From NCBI GenBank assembly GCA_020633055.1, contig JACKEJ010000005.1:1040202-1104201 (forward strand): DNA of 64,000 nt, in the 5' to 3' direction. The DNA comes from Sandaracinaceae bacterium. Its GTDB lineage: Bacteria; Myxococcota_A; Polyangia; Polyangiales; Houyiibacteriaceae. The position numbers and the translations under genes were made by a program. This document shows, in pieces, positions 36,644 through 44,594 of the stretch. Numbering within the stretch: the stretch's first letter is position 1; every line of letters begins with the position of its first letter. The notes under the pieces are model-generated. The model saw only the letters and a list, made by a program, of their open reading frames with translations. It made no database searches and was not told the DNA's origin.

Positions 36644-37609
36644 ATGGACCTCAACCGCATGCTGAACCTCTGCGAGCGCAACCAGTGGCACGCAGACGAC
36701 CTCGACTGGAGCGTCACCCCCAAGGCGCTCGCCCGAGAAGACGAGATCGCCGTCGTCCAGTACTTCACGGACATGGCGGGCATCGAGCTGCTGGCTGGCA
36801 AGCTCTTCCAAGTGCAGCGCGACCGCGCCGATGATCCGGTGCTCGCACAGATCTTCGACTCGTTCGTCGTGGACGAGCTGCGGCATAGCGAGGTCGCCAC
36901 GCGCTTGGCGCGCCACTACGACGTGCACCACTACCGGCAGTACACGATGAACGACCATCTGCTGGCGTTCTCCGACGCCTTCGCGGACCTGCTGCAGTAT
37001 CTGTCAGCCGAGATCGCGAACGCTTACATCACGACGGGCGAGCTGCTGCTCGACGTGGCCCTGCTGCGTTCGATCGACGACTTCGTGGACGACGAGATGA
37101 GCCGCCAGGCGATGAACCGCATCAACCGCGACGAGAGCCGCCACATCGCCATGGACTACTACATGATCGAGTATTACGCGTCGCCGGAGGGCATCGCCCG
37201 CGAAGCTGCGCGGCCCCCCTTGAGCACCACGCAGCGGCTGCGGGGCGCCTCGTCCATGGCGCGGGTCTTCTACCACGCGCGTCCCTTCTTCAAGGACGTG
37301 TTCTTCGGGCCGATGGACCACGTGGACCCCGGTGGAAAGCGCCTCCTCGAGGCGTTCAAGCGCGCGCAGCTGATCGGCGCCAAGCCCGAGGTCGCCGCGC
37401 GCCCGTTCCCGCGCTTCGCCGCGGCGCTGACCGACCTGGCGAACCACCCCGTGTCGGGGGCGGTCTTCAAGCCCGTGGTCGAGCGCGTGCTGGGTGTCGA
37501 CCGACGGGTCATCGGCATTCTCTACAACGAGAAGGAGGAACAGTGGGCGCAGCGCGCCAGCTTCGACGAGCTGGCCAATGAAGCCCTCGAAGCGAAGACG
37601 CTCAACTGA
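36644..37609 (+). CDS. Ferritin-like diiron protein (possible oxygenase)
   Basis: The 321-residue helical protein has two ExxH motifs, VDELRHSEVA and RDESRHIAMD, plus upstream Glu residues in MAGIELLAGKL and ITTGELLLD. Together these can bind two irons in a four-helix bundle. Similar folds include AurF-type N-oxygenases and fatty-acid or alkane diiron oxygenases, but subfamily assignment is not possible here. It is divergent from the Rieske oxygenase gene across the 18-bp palindrome, so both are probably induced together. Confidence 0.8.
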   Translation: MDLNRMLNLCERNQWHADDLDWSVTPKALAREDEIAVVQYFTDMAGIELLAGKLFQVQRDRADDPVLAQIFDSFVVDELRHSEVATRLARHYDVHHYRQYTMNDHLLAFSDAFADLLQYLSAEIANAYITTGELLLDVALLRSIDDFVDDEMSRQAMNRINRDESRHIAMDYYMIEYYASPEGIAREAARPPLSTTQRLRGASSMARVFYHARPFFKDVFFGPMDHVDPGGKRLLEAFKRAQLIGAKPEVAARPFPRFAAALTDLANHPVSGAVFKPVVERVLGVDRRVIGILYNEKEEQWAQRASFDELANEALEAKTLN

Positions 37610-37676
37610 GTCTCAGCACCTCGTGTGCGCCTCGCGAAGTCGCCGTGGCGGTGGCGCGAGGCACCCCACGATCGCG

Positions 37677-37705
37677 AAGGGCCGCCCCCGAGAGGAGCGG
37701 CCCTT
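37677..37705. terminator. Hairpin terminator between convergent genes
   Basis: AAGGGCCGC (37677-37685) pairs perfectly with GCGGCCCTT (37697-37705) with an 11-base loop. It lies between the ends of the diiron gene and the convergent TetR gene and may serve both. Confidence 0.6.
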
Positions 37706-37745
37706 TCGCCTTGGGGGCGAACCATCCCCCGTAGACAGCGAGGTG

Positions 37746-38372
37746 TCAGGCGGCCGAGACGCCGAGGGACGCCGCACCCGCCGGGGGCGTCATGCTCGCT
37801 TCGACGCTGCGCAGCATCATCTCCGTGGCAGCGCTGCGATTGGTGACCCGACCGTCCAGAATGGACTCTACCGTGGTCAGCACGAGTCCGATGATAGTAT
37901 CGGCCAGCACGACCAGATCGTCGACTTGCTTGCCAACGCCACGCGCGTGCAGGTCCGCGACGAGGTCCTCTCGGGCCCTGTCCATCAGCTCGCGCCAGCG
38001 CCGTCCGAGGGGGTTGGCCACGTCGCGCCGATGGCGCAGGAACAGCTCGGCGGCCCGACGATCGGCGAGGAGCGCCTCGACCCCCGTGGTGAAGGCCTGA
38101 CGGGTCGCCGCCTGGGGCGTGGCGCCGTCCTCGACTCCCTCGCGGAACTCGCGCAGACGCGCCCGCAGCGCTTCTCCGACGGTGACCGCGGCCTCCTCCA
38201 GGGCCTCGTCCATGTCCTTGAAGTGGACGTAGAACGTGGGCTGAGCCACGCCGGCGGCCTGCGCGATACGCCCGGTGGTGAGCGCCGTCGGCCCCTGCTT
38301 GTGCAGGATCTTCAGCGTGGCCTGGACCAGCTTGTGGCGGGTGCGCTCTTTGTTGGCTTTGCGAGTACTCAT
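37746..38372 (-). CDS. TetR-family transcriptional regulator
   Basis: The 208-residue protein has a TetR helix-turn-helix with LVQATLKILHKQGPTALTTG, RIAQAAGVAQPTFYVHFKDM and a variable ligand domain. ATG 38372 (MSTRKANKERTRHK) is chosen because it gives the usual short N-terminus; the frame is open upstream. It is convergent with the diiron gene. It may control the palindrome at 36615, but its own 157-base upstream region does not clearly contain the same sequence. Confidence 0.9.
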   Translation of the reverse strand: MSTRKANKERTRHKLVQATLKILHKQGPTALTTGRIAQAAGVAQPTFYVHFKDMDEALEEAAVTVGEALRARLREFREGVEDGATPQAATRQAFTTGVEALLADRRAAELFLRHRRDVANPLGRRWRELMDRAREDLVADLHARGVGKQVDDLVVLADTIIGLVLTTVESILDGRVTNRSAATEMMLRSVEASMTPPAGAASLGVSAA

Positions 38373-38529
38373 GGCGTCACTTCCCAATCCCGTTCGGACA
38401 ATCGGGCTATTAGGGGCATTGGGTGTCACAGCAACCCGTGTCCGACCGATATCCCTCATTTAGAGCGCTTTACGCACCGCGTCAACGCGCTGCGTCATTT
38501 TCACGTCGGTGACGGCTGAGAACGTAAAA

Positions 38530-39732
38530 TTATTCGCGCGCGGCTGGGACCCAGGGCTGACCTCGACTGACACGAATTCCACGCAGACCACCATAATTCA
38601 CCGAGAGATAAGGCGCGCCGTCCAGAGCCCATGCCGCGAGACGCTGCGCCATCTCGTTCAAACGCTCGGCGAGGGCGCGATCTTCCCCGGTGAGTTGCTC
38701 GCGGACGCTGACGTTGCGCGCCTCCAACAGCGCGATCTGCATGTTCCACGCATGCGCGGCCACCATGGCCCCGGCCTCGTAGCTGGGTGGGGCCTGCGCG
38801 GCGAGGTCGAGGGTGGCCACCGCCGTCTGCTCGAAGATCGGCCGCTCGTCGGTCGTGCGTACGAAGTCCGCCATGACCCGCACGACGTGGCGCTCTTGAG
38901 CCAGAAAGGTGGGCGTCCGCTGTGCGAGCACAGCGCGGGCCCGCGCCATGGCGGGCAGCACGAAGCGCAGAGGCTCGAGCATCGCGATGCCCTCCACTCC
39001 GCGGGTGGGCTCACCACGCCGCGCCATGATGCCCACGAGGTGGCCGTCGGCGTCGATGACCGGACCACCCGAATTGCCCGGGTTGACGCTCATCGCGACC
39101 TGCAGCGACCCATCGTTGTTCTCGCGGCTGAGCTCGCCCGACACCGCCGCGGGGTAGCGCTCACGGATGTCCAGGGGATAGCCGGTGGCGAACAATCGCT
39201 CGGCCAGCGTGAGGGGCCGCGGAGCGCTGGGCAGCGTGATGAAGTCGGGCAGCGGACCATCCACGGCCAACACCGCTAGATCGTGCTCCGAGTCGGAGTA
39301 GATGACGCGCGCCGCCTGAGGCTCGTCGGCGCCGGGCCGGAGGACCGCCAGCACGTCTCCGCCGCGCACCACGTGGGCGGCCGTGAGGACGAGCCCCTCG
39401 GGACCGACGACGACCCCCGTCCCGTGGACGGCGTCCGGCAGGCTGACCGCGCGACGCACCCGGCTGACGCGCCCCTCGAAGGTGAACGCCGTCGCCCCCG
39501 TGATCTGGACCACACGGACACTGGCGCGATCGATCGGGCGGAGGCGGATGCGCGACGCGATCCCTTCGTCCGCAGGCGCGCCGGCGGCGGAGGGGGCCTG
39601 GGACTGAGCGCCCGATGTGAGCGCGAGCAACCCGAGACAAACCACGAGGCTGACGAGCGCGGAGGGTGCCCTCCTCGCCGCAGCGCGAGCCGAGGAGCCA
39701 TGGAGCGAGAGAGAACGATGGCTGGTGCGCAT
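38530..39732 (-). CDS. Secreted trypsin-like serine protease (HtrA-type core, no PDZ)
   Basis: The 400-residue protein has an N-terminal signal segment (about residues 22-43, ending SGAQSQA). The catalytic triad is His120 in LTAAHVV, Asp151 in SEHDLAVLAV and Ser221 in NPGNSGGPV. This is the DegP/HtrA-like chymotrypsin fold, but no PDZ domain follows. The C-terminal 140 residues are helical and may bind a partner. It lies 3 bases after the preceding lipoprotein gene, so the two are surely one operon. Confidence 0.9.
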   Translation of the reverse strand: MRTSHRSLSLHGSSARAAARRAPSALVSLVVCLGLLALTSGAQSQAPSAAGAPADEGIASRIRLRPIDRASVRVVQITGATAFTFEGRVSRVRRAVSLPDAVHGTGVVVGPEGLVLTAAHVVRGGDVLAVLRPGADEPQAARVIYSDSEHDLAVLAVDGPLPDFITLPSAPRPLTLAERLFATGYPLDIRERYPAAVSGELSRENNDGSLQVAMSVNPGNSGGPVIDADGHLVGIMARRGEPTRGVEGIAMLEPLRFVLPAMARARAVLAQRTPTFLAQERHVVRVMADFVRTTDERPIFEQTAVATLDLAAQAPPSYEAGAMVAAHAWNMQIALLEARNVSVREQLTGEDRALAERLNEMAQRLAAWALDGAPYLSVNYGGLRGIRVSRGQPWVPAARE

Positions 39733-39735
39733 GGG

Positions 39736-40848
39736 TCAGAGCATCCGAAAGCTGTCGAGGAAGGTGTTGCGGGCCTCGAGCAGGTCGGCCCCGGCAGTGC
39801 GCGGCAGGTCGACGCTGACTTCGTAGGTGGCAGCGTAGGTGGCGAAGATGAGCGTGAAGCGCATACGCCCCTCACTCTCGTACACGAGCGAGCGCCCCGA
39901 GTAGCCCTGACGCGTGGTGTCGCGCGCCGCCCGCAGCGTGTAGTGCGCCAGGGGCGCCGCCTCGAGCGTGGCGACCGAGCCCGCAGGGCGACCGTCGTCG
40001 TAGCCGGTGGCCCTGACCTCGAAGGTCGCCCCGCCCTCGCCCACCACCCGGTACGTGCGGACGAACGATGCCTGCGACACCGGGCTGGTGGCCTCGGCGG
40101 CGACGGGCGCGCCCGGAAAGCGCACGGCGAAGTAGGCCTCGGCGGGCATGGACCAGCGCCAGCCGCCCGCCACGTACGCTCCGTCGCCCGTGGCGCCGAA
40201 CGAGTCCGCAGGGTCCAGCTGAAGGCTGCTCAGGTACGCCGCGGCGGTGTTGCGGTGCACCGCCTCGAGCTGCGGCGACATGATGGCCATGAGGAGGTAC
40301 ACGTGGGTGCGCGCGACGACCGCCCGCGCATGCACGATCCGGCCGTTCTCCCGATCGAGGTACTGCATCTCGAAGCCAGGCGAGCCGTTGACCATGATGG
40401 ACCCGAACGCTCGCTGCTCGGCCCGCTCCAGGAGCGTCTCGCGCATGTCTTCGAGCCGTTCGAGGGGCGCGCCCACGATGCCACCCTGCACTTCGCTGAC
40501 CGCCACCATGAGCTGCAGCGAGCCGTAGTCTTCGCCAGCGATCACCGTTTGGTACACCGCGCCATCGTCCTCCACCCCGGTGGTCGCGGGCATGTATCGC
40601 GGCTCGCTCGGCATGCGCAGCGTCGCCCGGCCGTTGCGCAGCTGCACGACGCGCCACTGAGTGCTCGCGGGGACCGACGACCCTGACGGCGCGCTCCCGG
40701 TCGACACGGAGAGTCGCTGACGCCCGCCCGAGTAGCAGGCGCTCAGCAGCACGCAGCCCACCAACGTGAGCGCCCGCGCGAGGCGGCCACCACCCCTCGT
40801 CACGTACCAACCAACTGTGCTCGTCACCGCGGGGCCTCCTGCATTCAT
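39736..40848 (-). CDS. Lipoprotein of unknown function, operon partner of the protease
   Basis: The 370-residue frame opens with a signal peptide ending LLSAC (lipobox near residue 38). A later start, such as the GTG about nine codons in, would give a more typical signal length. The mature part has two similar halves, both with a strand-rich pattern, for example VRFPGAPVAAEA and RMPSEPRYMPAT and the C-terminal EARNTFLDSFRML. This could be a duplicated domain. No family was recognised. It is divergent from the molybdoenzyme gene across 80 bases. Confidence 0.75.
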   Translation of the reverse strand: MNAGGPAVTSTVGWYVTRGGGRLARALTLVGCVLLSACYSGGRQRLSVSTGSAPSGSSVPASTQWRVVQLRNGRATLRMPSEPRYMPATTGVEDDGAVYQTVIAGEDYGSLQLMVAVSEVQGGIVGAPLERLEDMRETLLERAEQRAFGSIMVNGSPGFEMQYLDRENGRIVHARAVVARTHVYLLMAIMSPQLEAVHRNTAAAYLSSLQLDPADSFGATGDGAYVAGGWRWSMPAEAYFAVRFPGAPVAAEATSPVSQASFVRTYRVVGEGGATFEVRATGYDDGRPAGSVATLEAAPLAHYTLRAARDTTRQGYSGRSLVYESEGRMRFTLIFATYAATYEVSVDLPRTAGADLLEARNTFLDSFRML

Positions 40849-40928
40849 CTAGACCCATCGTGATATCACACGCGCGGCGGACGAGCGACCGGACGCCGCG
40901 CGCGCGCGACGACGTGTATGCTGGGCGC

Positions 40929-43100
40929 ATGTCGACGCCTACGCTTCACCACCGCACCTGCTCGCTCTGCGAAGCGATGTGCGGCATCACGCTCGAGGTG
41001 CATGCCGGGAAGGTCCTCTCGACGCGGGGCGACGAGCAGGACCCGTTCAGCCAAGGCCACGTCTGCCCGAAGGCCACGGCCCTCGCGGACCTGCACGACG
41101 ATCCCGACCGGCTGCGCCAACCGATGCGCCGCGAGCGCTCCGGCTTCACGCCCATCACGTGGGACGAAGCGCTGGACGAGGCCGCGGAGCGCATCCACGG
41201 CCTGCAGCGTCGGCACGGCAACGACGCCATGGCGGCCTACCTCGGCAACCCCAACGTACACAACATGGGCGCGATGCTGTTCGGACCAGTGATGCTCCGT
41301 GCGTTGCGCAGCAAGAACCGCTTCTCCGCGACCAGCGTGGACCAGCTGCCGCACATGTTCGCCGGGTACTACATGTTCGGCCACCAGCTGTTGCTGCCCG
41401 TGCCCGACGTCGACCGCACGGACTTCTTGTTGATGCTGGGGGCGAATCCCCTCGCCAGCAACGGCAGCCTCATGAGCGCCCCCGGAATTCGGCGGCGCCT
41501 GGACGGAATCCGCGCACGCGGTGGGCAGGTCGTGTTGGTGGACCCCCGCCGCACGGAGAGCGCCCGCTGCGCGAGCGAGCACCACTTCATCCGCCCAGGC
41601 ACCGACGCACTGTTCCTGCTTTCGCTGCTGCACACCGTGTTCGCGCGGGATGCCGTCCGCCTCGGGAACCTGCAAGGGCTCACCCGGGGGCTCGAGGATC
41701 TGCGCGACGCGACGAGCGGGTTCTCGCCGGTCTTCACCGCCGTCCACACCGGCATCTCCGCCGAGACGGTGGACGGCATCGCGACGCGCCTCCTCGAGGC
41801 CCGCCGGGCTGTGGTCTACGGGCGGATGGGAGCCTCGACGCAGCGCTTCGGCGGGCTGTGCGCATGGCTCGTGTACGCGCTCAACGCGATCACGGGAAAC
41901 CTCGACCGCGAGGGAGGCGCGATGTTCACGCAGCCGGCGCTAGACTCCCTCGCCTCGGCAGGTGGGTTCGGCATCAGCCGCGGGAGCCACGGCCGTTGGC
42001 GCAGCCGTGTGCGTGGCTTGCCGGAGTTCGGGGGTGAGCTCCCGGTGTCCGTCTTGGCGGAGGAAATGCTGACGCCTGGCACAGGGCAGATTCGCGGGCT
42101 GCTCACCATGGCGGGGAACCCCGTGCTCTCCACGCCGAACGGCGCGCAGCTGGACCGCGCGCTCGCCAAGCTGGACCTGCTCATCAGCGTGGACCCGTAC
42201 ATCAACGAGACCACACGGCACGCTCAGCTCATCCTGCCGCCCCTCTCCCCCCTCGAGCGACCTCACTACGACCTGGCGCTGCACCTCCTGGCCGTACGCA
42301 ACACGGCGAAGTTCAGCGAGCCCACGTTCGAGCCAAAGGAAGGGGCCCTCGACGACTGGCAGATTCACGTGGGGCTGGCGCGCCGCTTGGCCGCGCTCCG
42401 GAGCGGTCGACTCGACAAGGAGGTGTTCAGGCTGCGCGCCCTCGAGGCGGCGGGGCCCGAGCGCATGCTGGACCTAGCGTTGCGCGTGGGGCCATATGGC
42501 GCGGGGGCCAACCTGCTGCGCGACGGGCTGACCCTCAAGAAGCTGCGGGAGAACCCGCACGGCGAGGACTTTGGGGCGCTACAGCCCTGCCTGCGTGCGC
42601 GGCTCCCCGAGGCGCACCCGTACGTGGAGCTCGCACCGGCTCCGATGATCGCGGACCTCGAGCGGCTGCGCGCGAGCATGAGCGAGGACGCCGGACAGCT
42701 GCTGTTGATCGGCCGGCGCCACGTGCGCAGCAACAACAGCTGGCTGCACAACAGCGAGCGGCTCATGAAGGGGCGCGATCGCTGTACGGCGCTGATCCAC
42801 CCGGACGACGCCGCGCGCGCGGGCGTCACACAGGGCGCGCACGTCACGCTGAGGACGCGCACCGGGGCGGTCAGCCTCCCTGCGGAGGTGACCGAGGACA
42901 TCATGCCGGGCGTGGTGTCGGTGCCGCACGGGTTCGGGCACGCGCGCGAAGGTGTACGGTTGCGCGTGGCACGGGAACACGCCGGGGTGAGCGTCAACGA
43001 CCTGACGGACGACGCGCTGCTCGACACGCTCACCGGCAACGCCGTGCTGAACGGTGTGCCGGTGGAGCTCTCCGCGGAGCTGGAGGAGGCCGCGTCGTGA
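40929..43100 (+). CDS. Molybdopterin oxidoreductase (formate dehydrogenase-like)
   Basis: The 723-residue protein belongs to the DMSO-reductase superfamily, which uses a molybdenum or tungsten bis-MGD cofactor. Residues C11, C14, C18 and C46 (CSLCEAMCG...CPKA) bind a [4Fe-4S] cluster. FTPITWDEALDEAAERI and GANPLASNGSLMSAPG are family motifs. The C-terminal dinucleotide-binding domain includes LHNSERLMKGRDRCTALIHP and VSVPHGFGH. The metal ligand is not clear from the sequence. The start at 40929 gives an N-terminus just before the cluster. There is no Tat signal, so it is cytoplasmic. The transhydrogenase overlaps its stop by four bases. Confidence 0.9.
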   Translation: MSTPTLHHRTCSLCEAMCGITLEVHAGKVLSTRGDEQDPFSQGHVCPKATALADLHDDPDRLRQPMRRERSGFTPITWDEALDEAAERIHGLQRRHGNDAMAAYLGNPNVHNMGAMLFGPVMLRALRSKNRFSATSVDQLPHMFAGYYMFGHQLLLPVPDVDRTDFLLMLGANPLASNGSLMSAPGIRRRLDGIRARGGQVVLVDPRRTESARCASEHHFIRPGTDALFLLSLLHTVFARDAVRLGNLQGLTRGLEDLRDATSGFSPVFTAVHTGISAETVDGIATRLLEARRAVVYGRMGASTQRFGGLCAWLVYALNAITGNLDREGGAMFTQPALDSLASAGGFGISRGSHGRWRSRVRGLPEFGGELPVSVLAEEMLTPGTGQIRGLLTMAGNPVLSTPNGAQLDRALAKLDLLISVDPYINETTRHAQLILPPLSPLERPHYDLALHLLAVRNTAKFSEPTFEPKEGALDDWQIHVGLARRLAALRSGRLDKEVFRLRALEAAGPERMLDLALRVGPYGAGANLLRDGLTLKKLRENPHGEDFGALQPCLRARLPEAHPYVELAPAPMIADLERLRASMSEDAGQLLLIGRRHVRSNNSWLHNSERLMKGRDRCTALIHPDDAARAGVTQGAHVTLRTRTGAVSLPAEVTEDIMPGVVSVPHGFGHAREGVRLRVAREHAGVSVNDLTDDALLDTLTGNAVLNGVPVELSAELEEAAS

Positions 43101-44536
43101 CCCGCTCGCGGAGCGACGAGACACCCGACGACTTCGACCTGGTCGTGATCGGCGGGGGCCCCGCCGGGGAGAAGGGCGCGGCCCAGGCGGCGTACTTCGG
43201 CAAGCGCGTCGCCGTCGTGGAACGCGAGAAGGAGCCCGGCGGCGCGGCGGTGCACACCGGGACGCTGCCGAGCAAGACGCTACGCGAGTCGGCGCTGTAC
43301 CTGTCGGGGCGACGCAGCCGGACGCTCTATGGCGTGGCCGTGGAGCTCGAGGCACGCGGGATGCTGCAGGGGCTGATGCGCCGCAAGCACGCCATCGCGG
43401 TCGCCGAGTCGGCGCGCATCCGACAGAATCTGTTCCGCCACGGCGTGGAGCTGGTGGAGGGGCACGCGCGCTTCGTCGGGCCGCACGAGGTGGCCGTGAC
43501 CGGACCAGACGGTTCCGTGCGCACGCTGCGCGCGGAGGTCGTGCTGATCGCCACGGGCACCAAGCCGCGGCAGCCCGCGGACATCGACTTCGCGTCTCCG
43601 CTGGTGCACGACTCCGACGAGGTGCTGCTCATCGAGGAGCTGCCTCGCTCGCTGACCATCCTGGGCGCGGGCGTCATTGGCTGCGAGTACGCCTGCATGT
43701 TCGCTGCGCTGGGCATCCCGGTGGAGTTGGTGGAGGCGCGCGACGAGATCCTGGGGTTCATGGACCGCGAGATGGTGCGCGCGCTCGAGCGCTCGATGGC
43801 CGACCTGGGCGTCCGGCTGCGGCTCGGCCAAGCGTGGGGCGCGGTCACGCTCGGCACGGACGGCGAGAGCGTGCACACGCAGCTGGGGGCCGAGACGCTG
43901 GTCACGCACCACCTGCTCTTCGCCGCGGGACGGACGGGCTGCACGGCGGATCTCGGCCTCGAGCACGTGGGCGTGAGGCCGACCTCACGCGGGCTCTTGG
44001 AGGTGGACGCTTACTACCGCACGGCGGCGCCACACGTGCTCGCGGCGGGCGACGTCATCGGCTTCCCCGCGCTGGCGTCCACGTCGATGGAGCAGGCGCG
44101 GGTCGCCGTGTGTCACGCGTTCGGGTTCGCCTACAAGCAGAGCGTGTCGGGCACCCTGCCGTATGGCATCTACACCATCCCCGAGCTCAGCTCCGTCGGC
44201 GAGACCGAAGAGAGCGCGGCCGCCGCGGGGCTCGACGTGGTCGTCGGGCGGGCGTTCTTCCGCGACAACGCGCGAGGGCAGATCACGGGGGACACCGAGG
44301 GCATCACCAAGCTCGTGGTGGAGCGAGGGACGCGCAAGATCGTAGGCGTGCATGTCTTCGGTGAGCGCGCGAGCGAGCTGGTACACATTGGACAGACGGC
44401 GTTGATGGCAGGGGCCACGGTCGACCTCTTCATCGAGATGGTGTTCAACTTCCCGACGCTGGCCGAGAGCTACAAGTACGCTGCGTACGCGTGCCTCGCT
44501 GAGCTCGCGGCGGGCACGGGGGCCGTCGAGGCATGA
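43097..44536 (+). CDS. sthA: Soluble pyridine nucleotide transhydrogenase-like flavoprotein
   Basis: The 479-residue flavoprotein matches SthA, which transfers hydride between NADPH and NAD+. It starts DLVVIGGGPAGEKGAAQAA, the FAD-binding motif, and then GAAVHTGTLPSKTLRE. This keeps the SthA layout but lacks the redox-active disulfide of true lipoamide dehydrogenases. The NAD(P) motif ILGAGVIGCEYACMFAALG and the dimer domain VVGVHVFGERASELVHIGQ-type sequence are present. GTG 43097 overlaps the molybdoenzyme TGA (GTGA). Coupled expression suggests shared redox balance, an unusual pair. Confidence 0.88.
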   Translation: MTRSRSDETPDDFDLVVIGGGPAGEKGAAQAAYFGKRVAVVEREKEPGGAAVHTGTLPSKTLRESALYLSGRRSRTLYGVAVELEARGMLQGLMRRKHAIAVAESARIRQNLFRHGVELVEGHARFVGPHEVAVTGPDGSVRTLRAEVVLIATGTKPRQPADIDFASPLVHDSDEVLLIEELPRSLTILGAGVIGCEYACMFAALGIPVELVEARDEILGFMDREMVRALERSMADLGVRLRLGQAWGAVTLGTDGESVHTQLGAETLVTHHLLFAAGRTGCTADLGLEHVGVRPTSRGLLEVDAYYRTAAPHVLAAGDVIGFPALASTSMEQARVAVCHAFGFAYKQSVSGTLPYGIYTIPELSSVGETEESAAAAGLDVVVGRAFFRDNARGQITGDTEGITKLVVERGTRKIVGVHVFGERASELVHIGQTALMAGATVDLFIEMVFNFPTLAESYKYAAYACLAELAAGTGAVEA

Positions 44537-44594
44537 GGTTGCAGCGCGGGCATCCCGCGGTTGAACTCCGTGCGTGTCGGGGCGACCATGGGCC

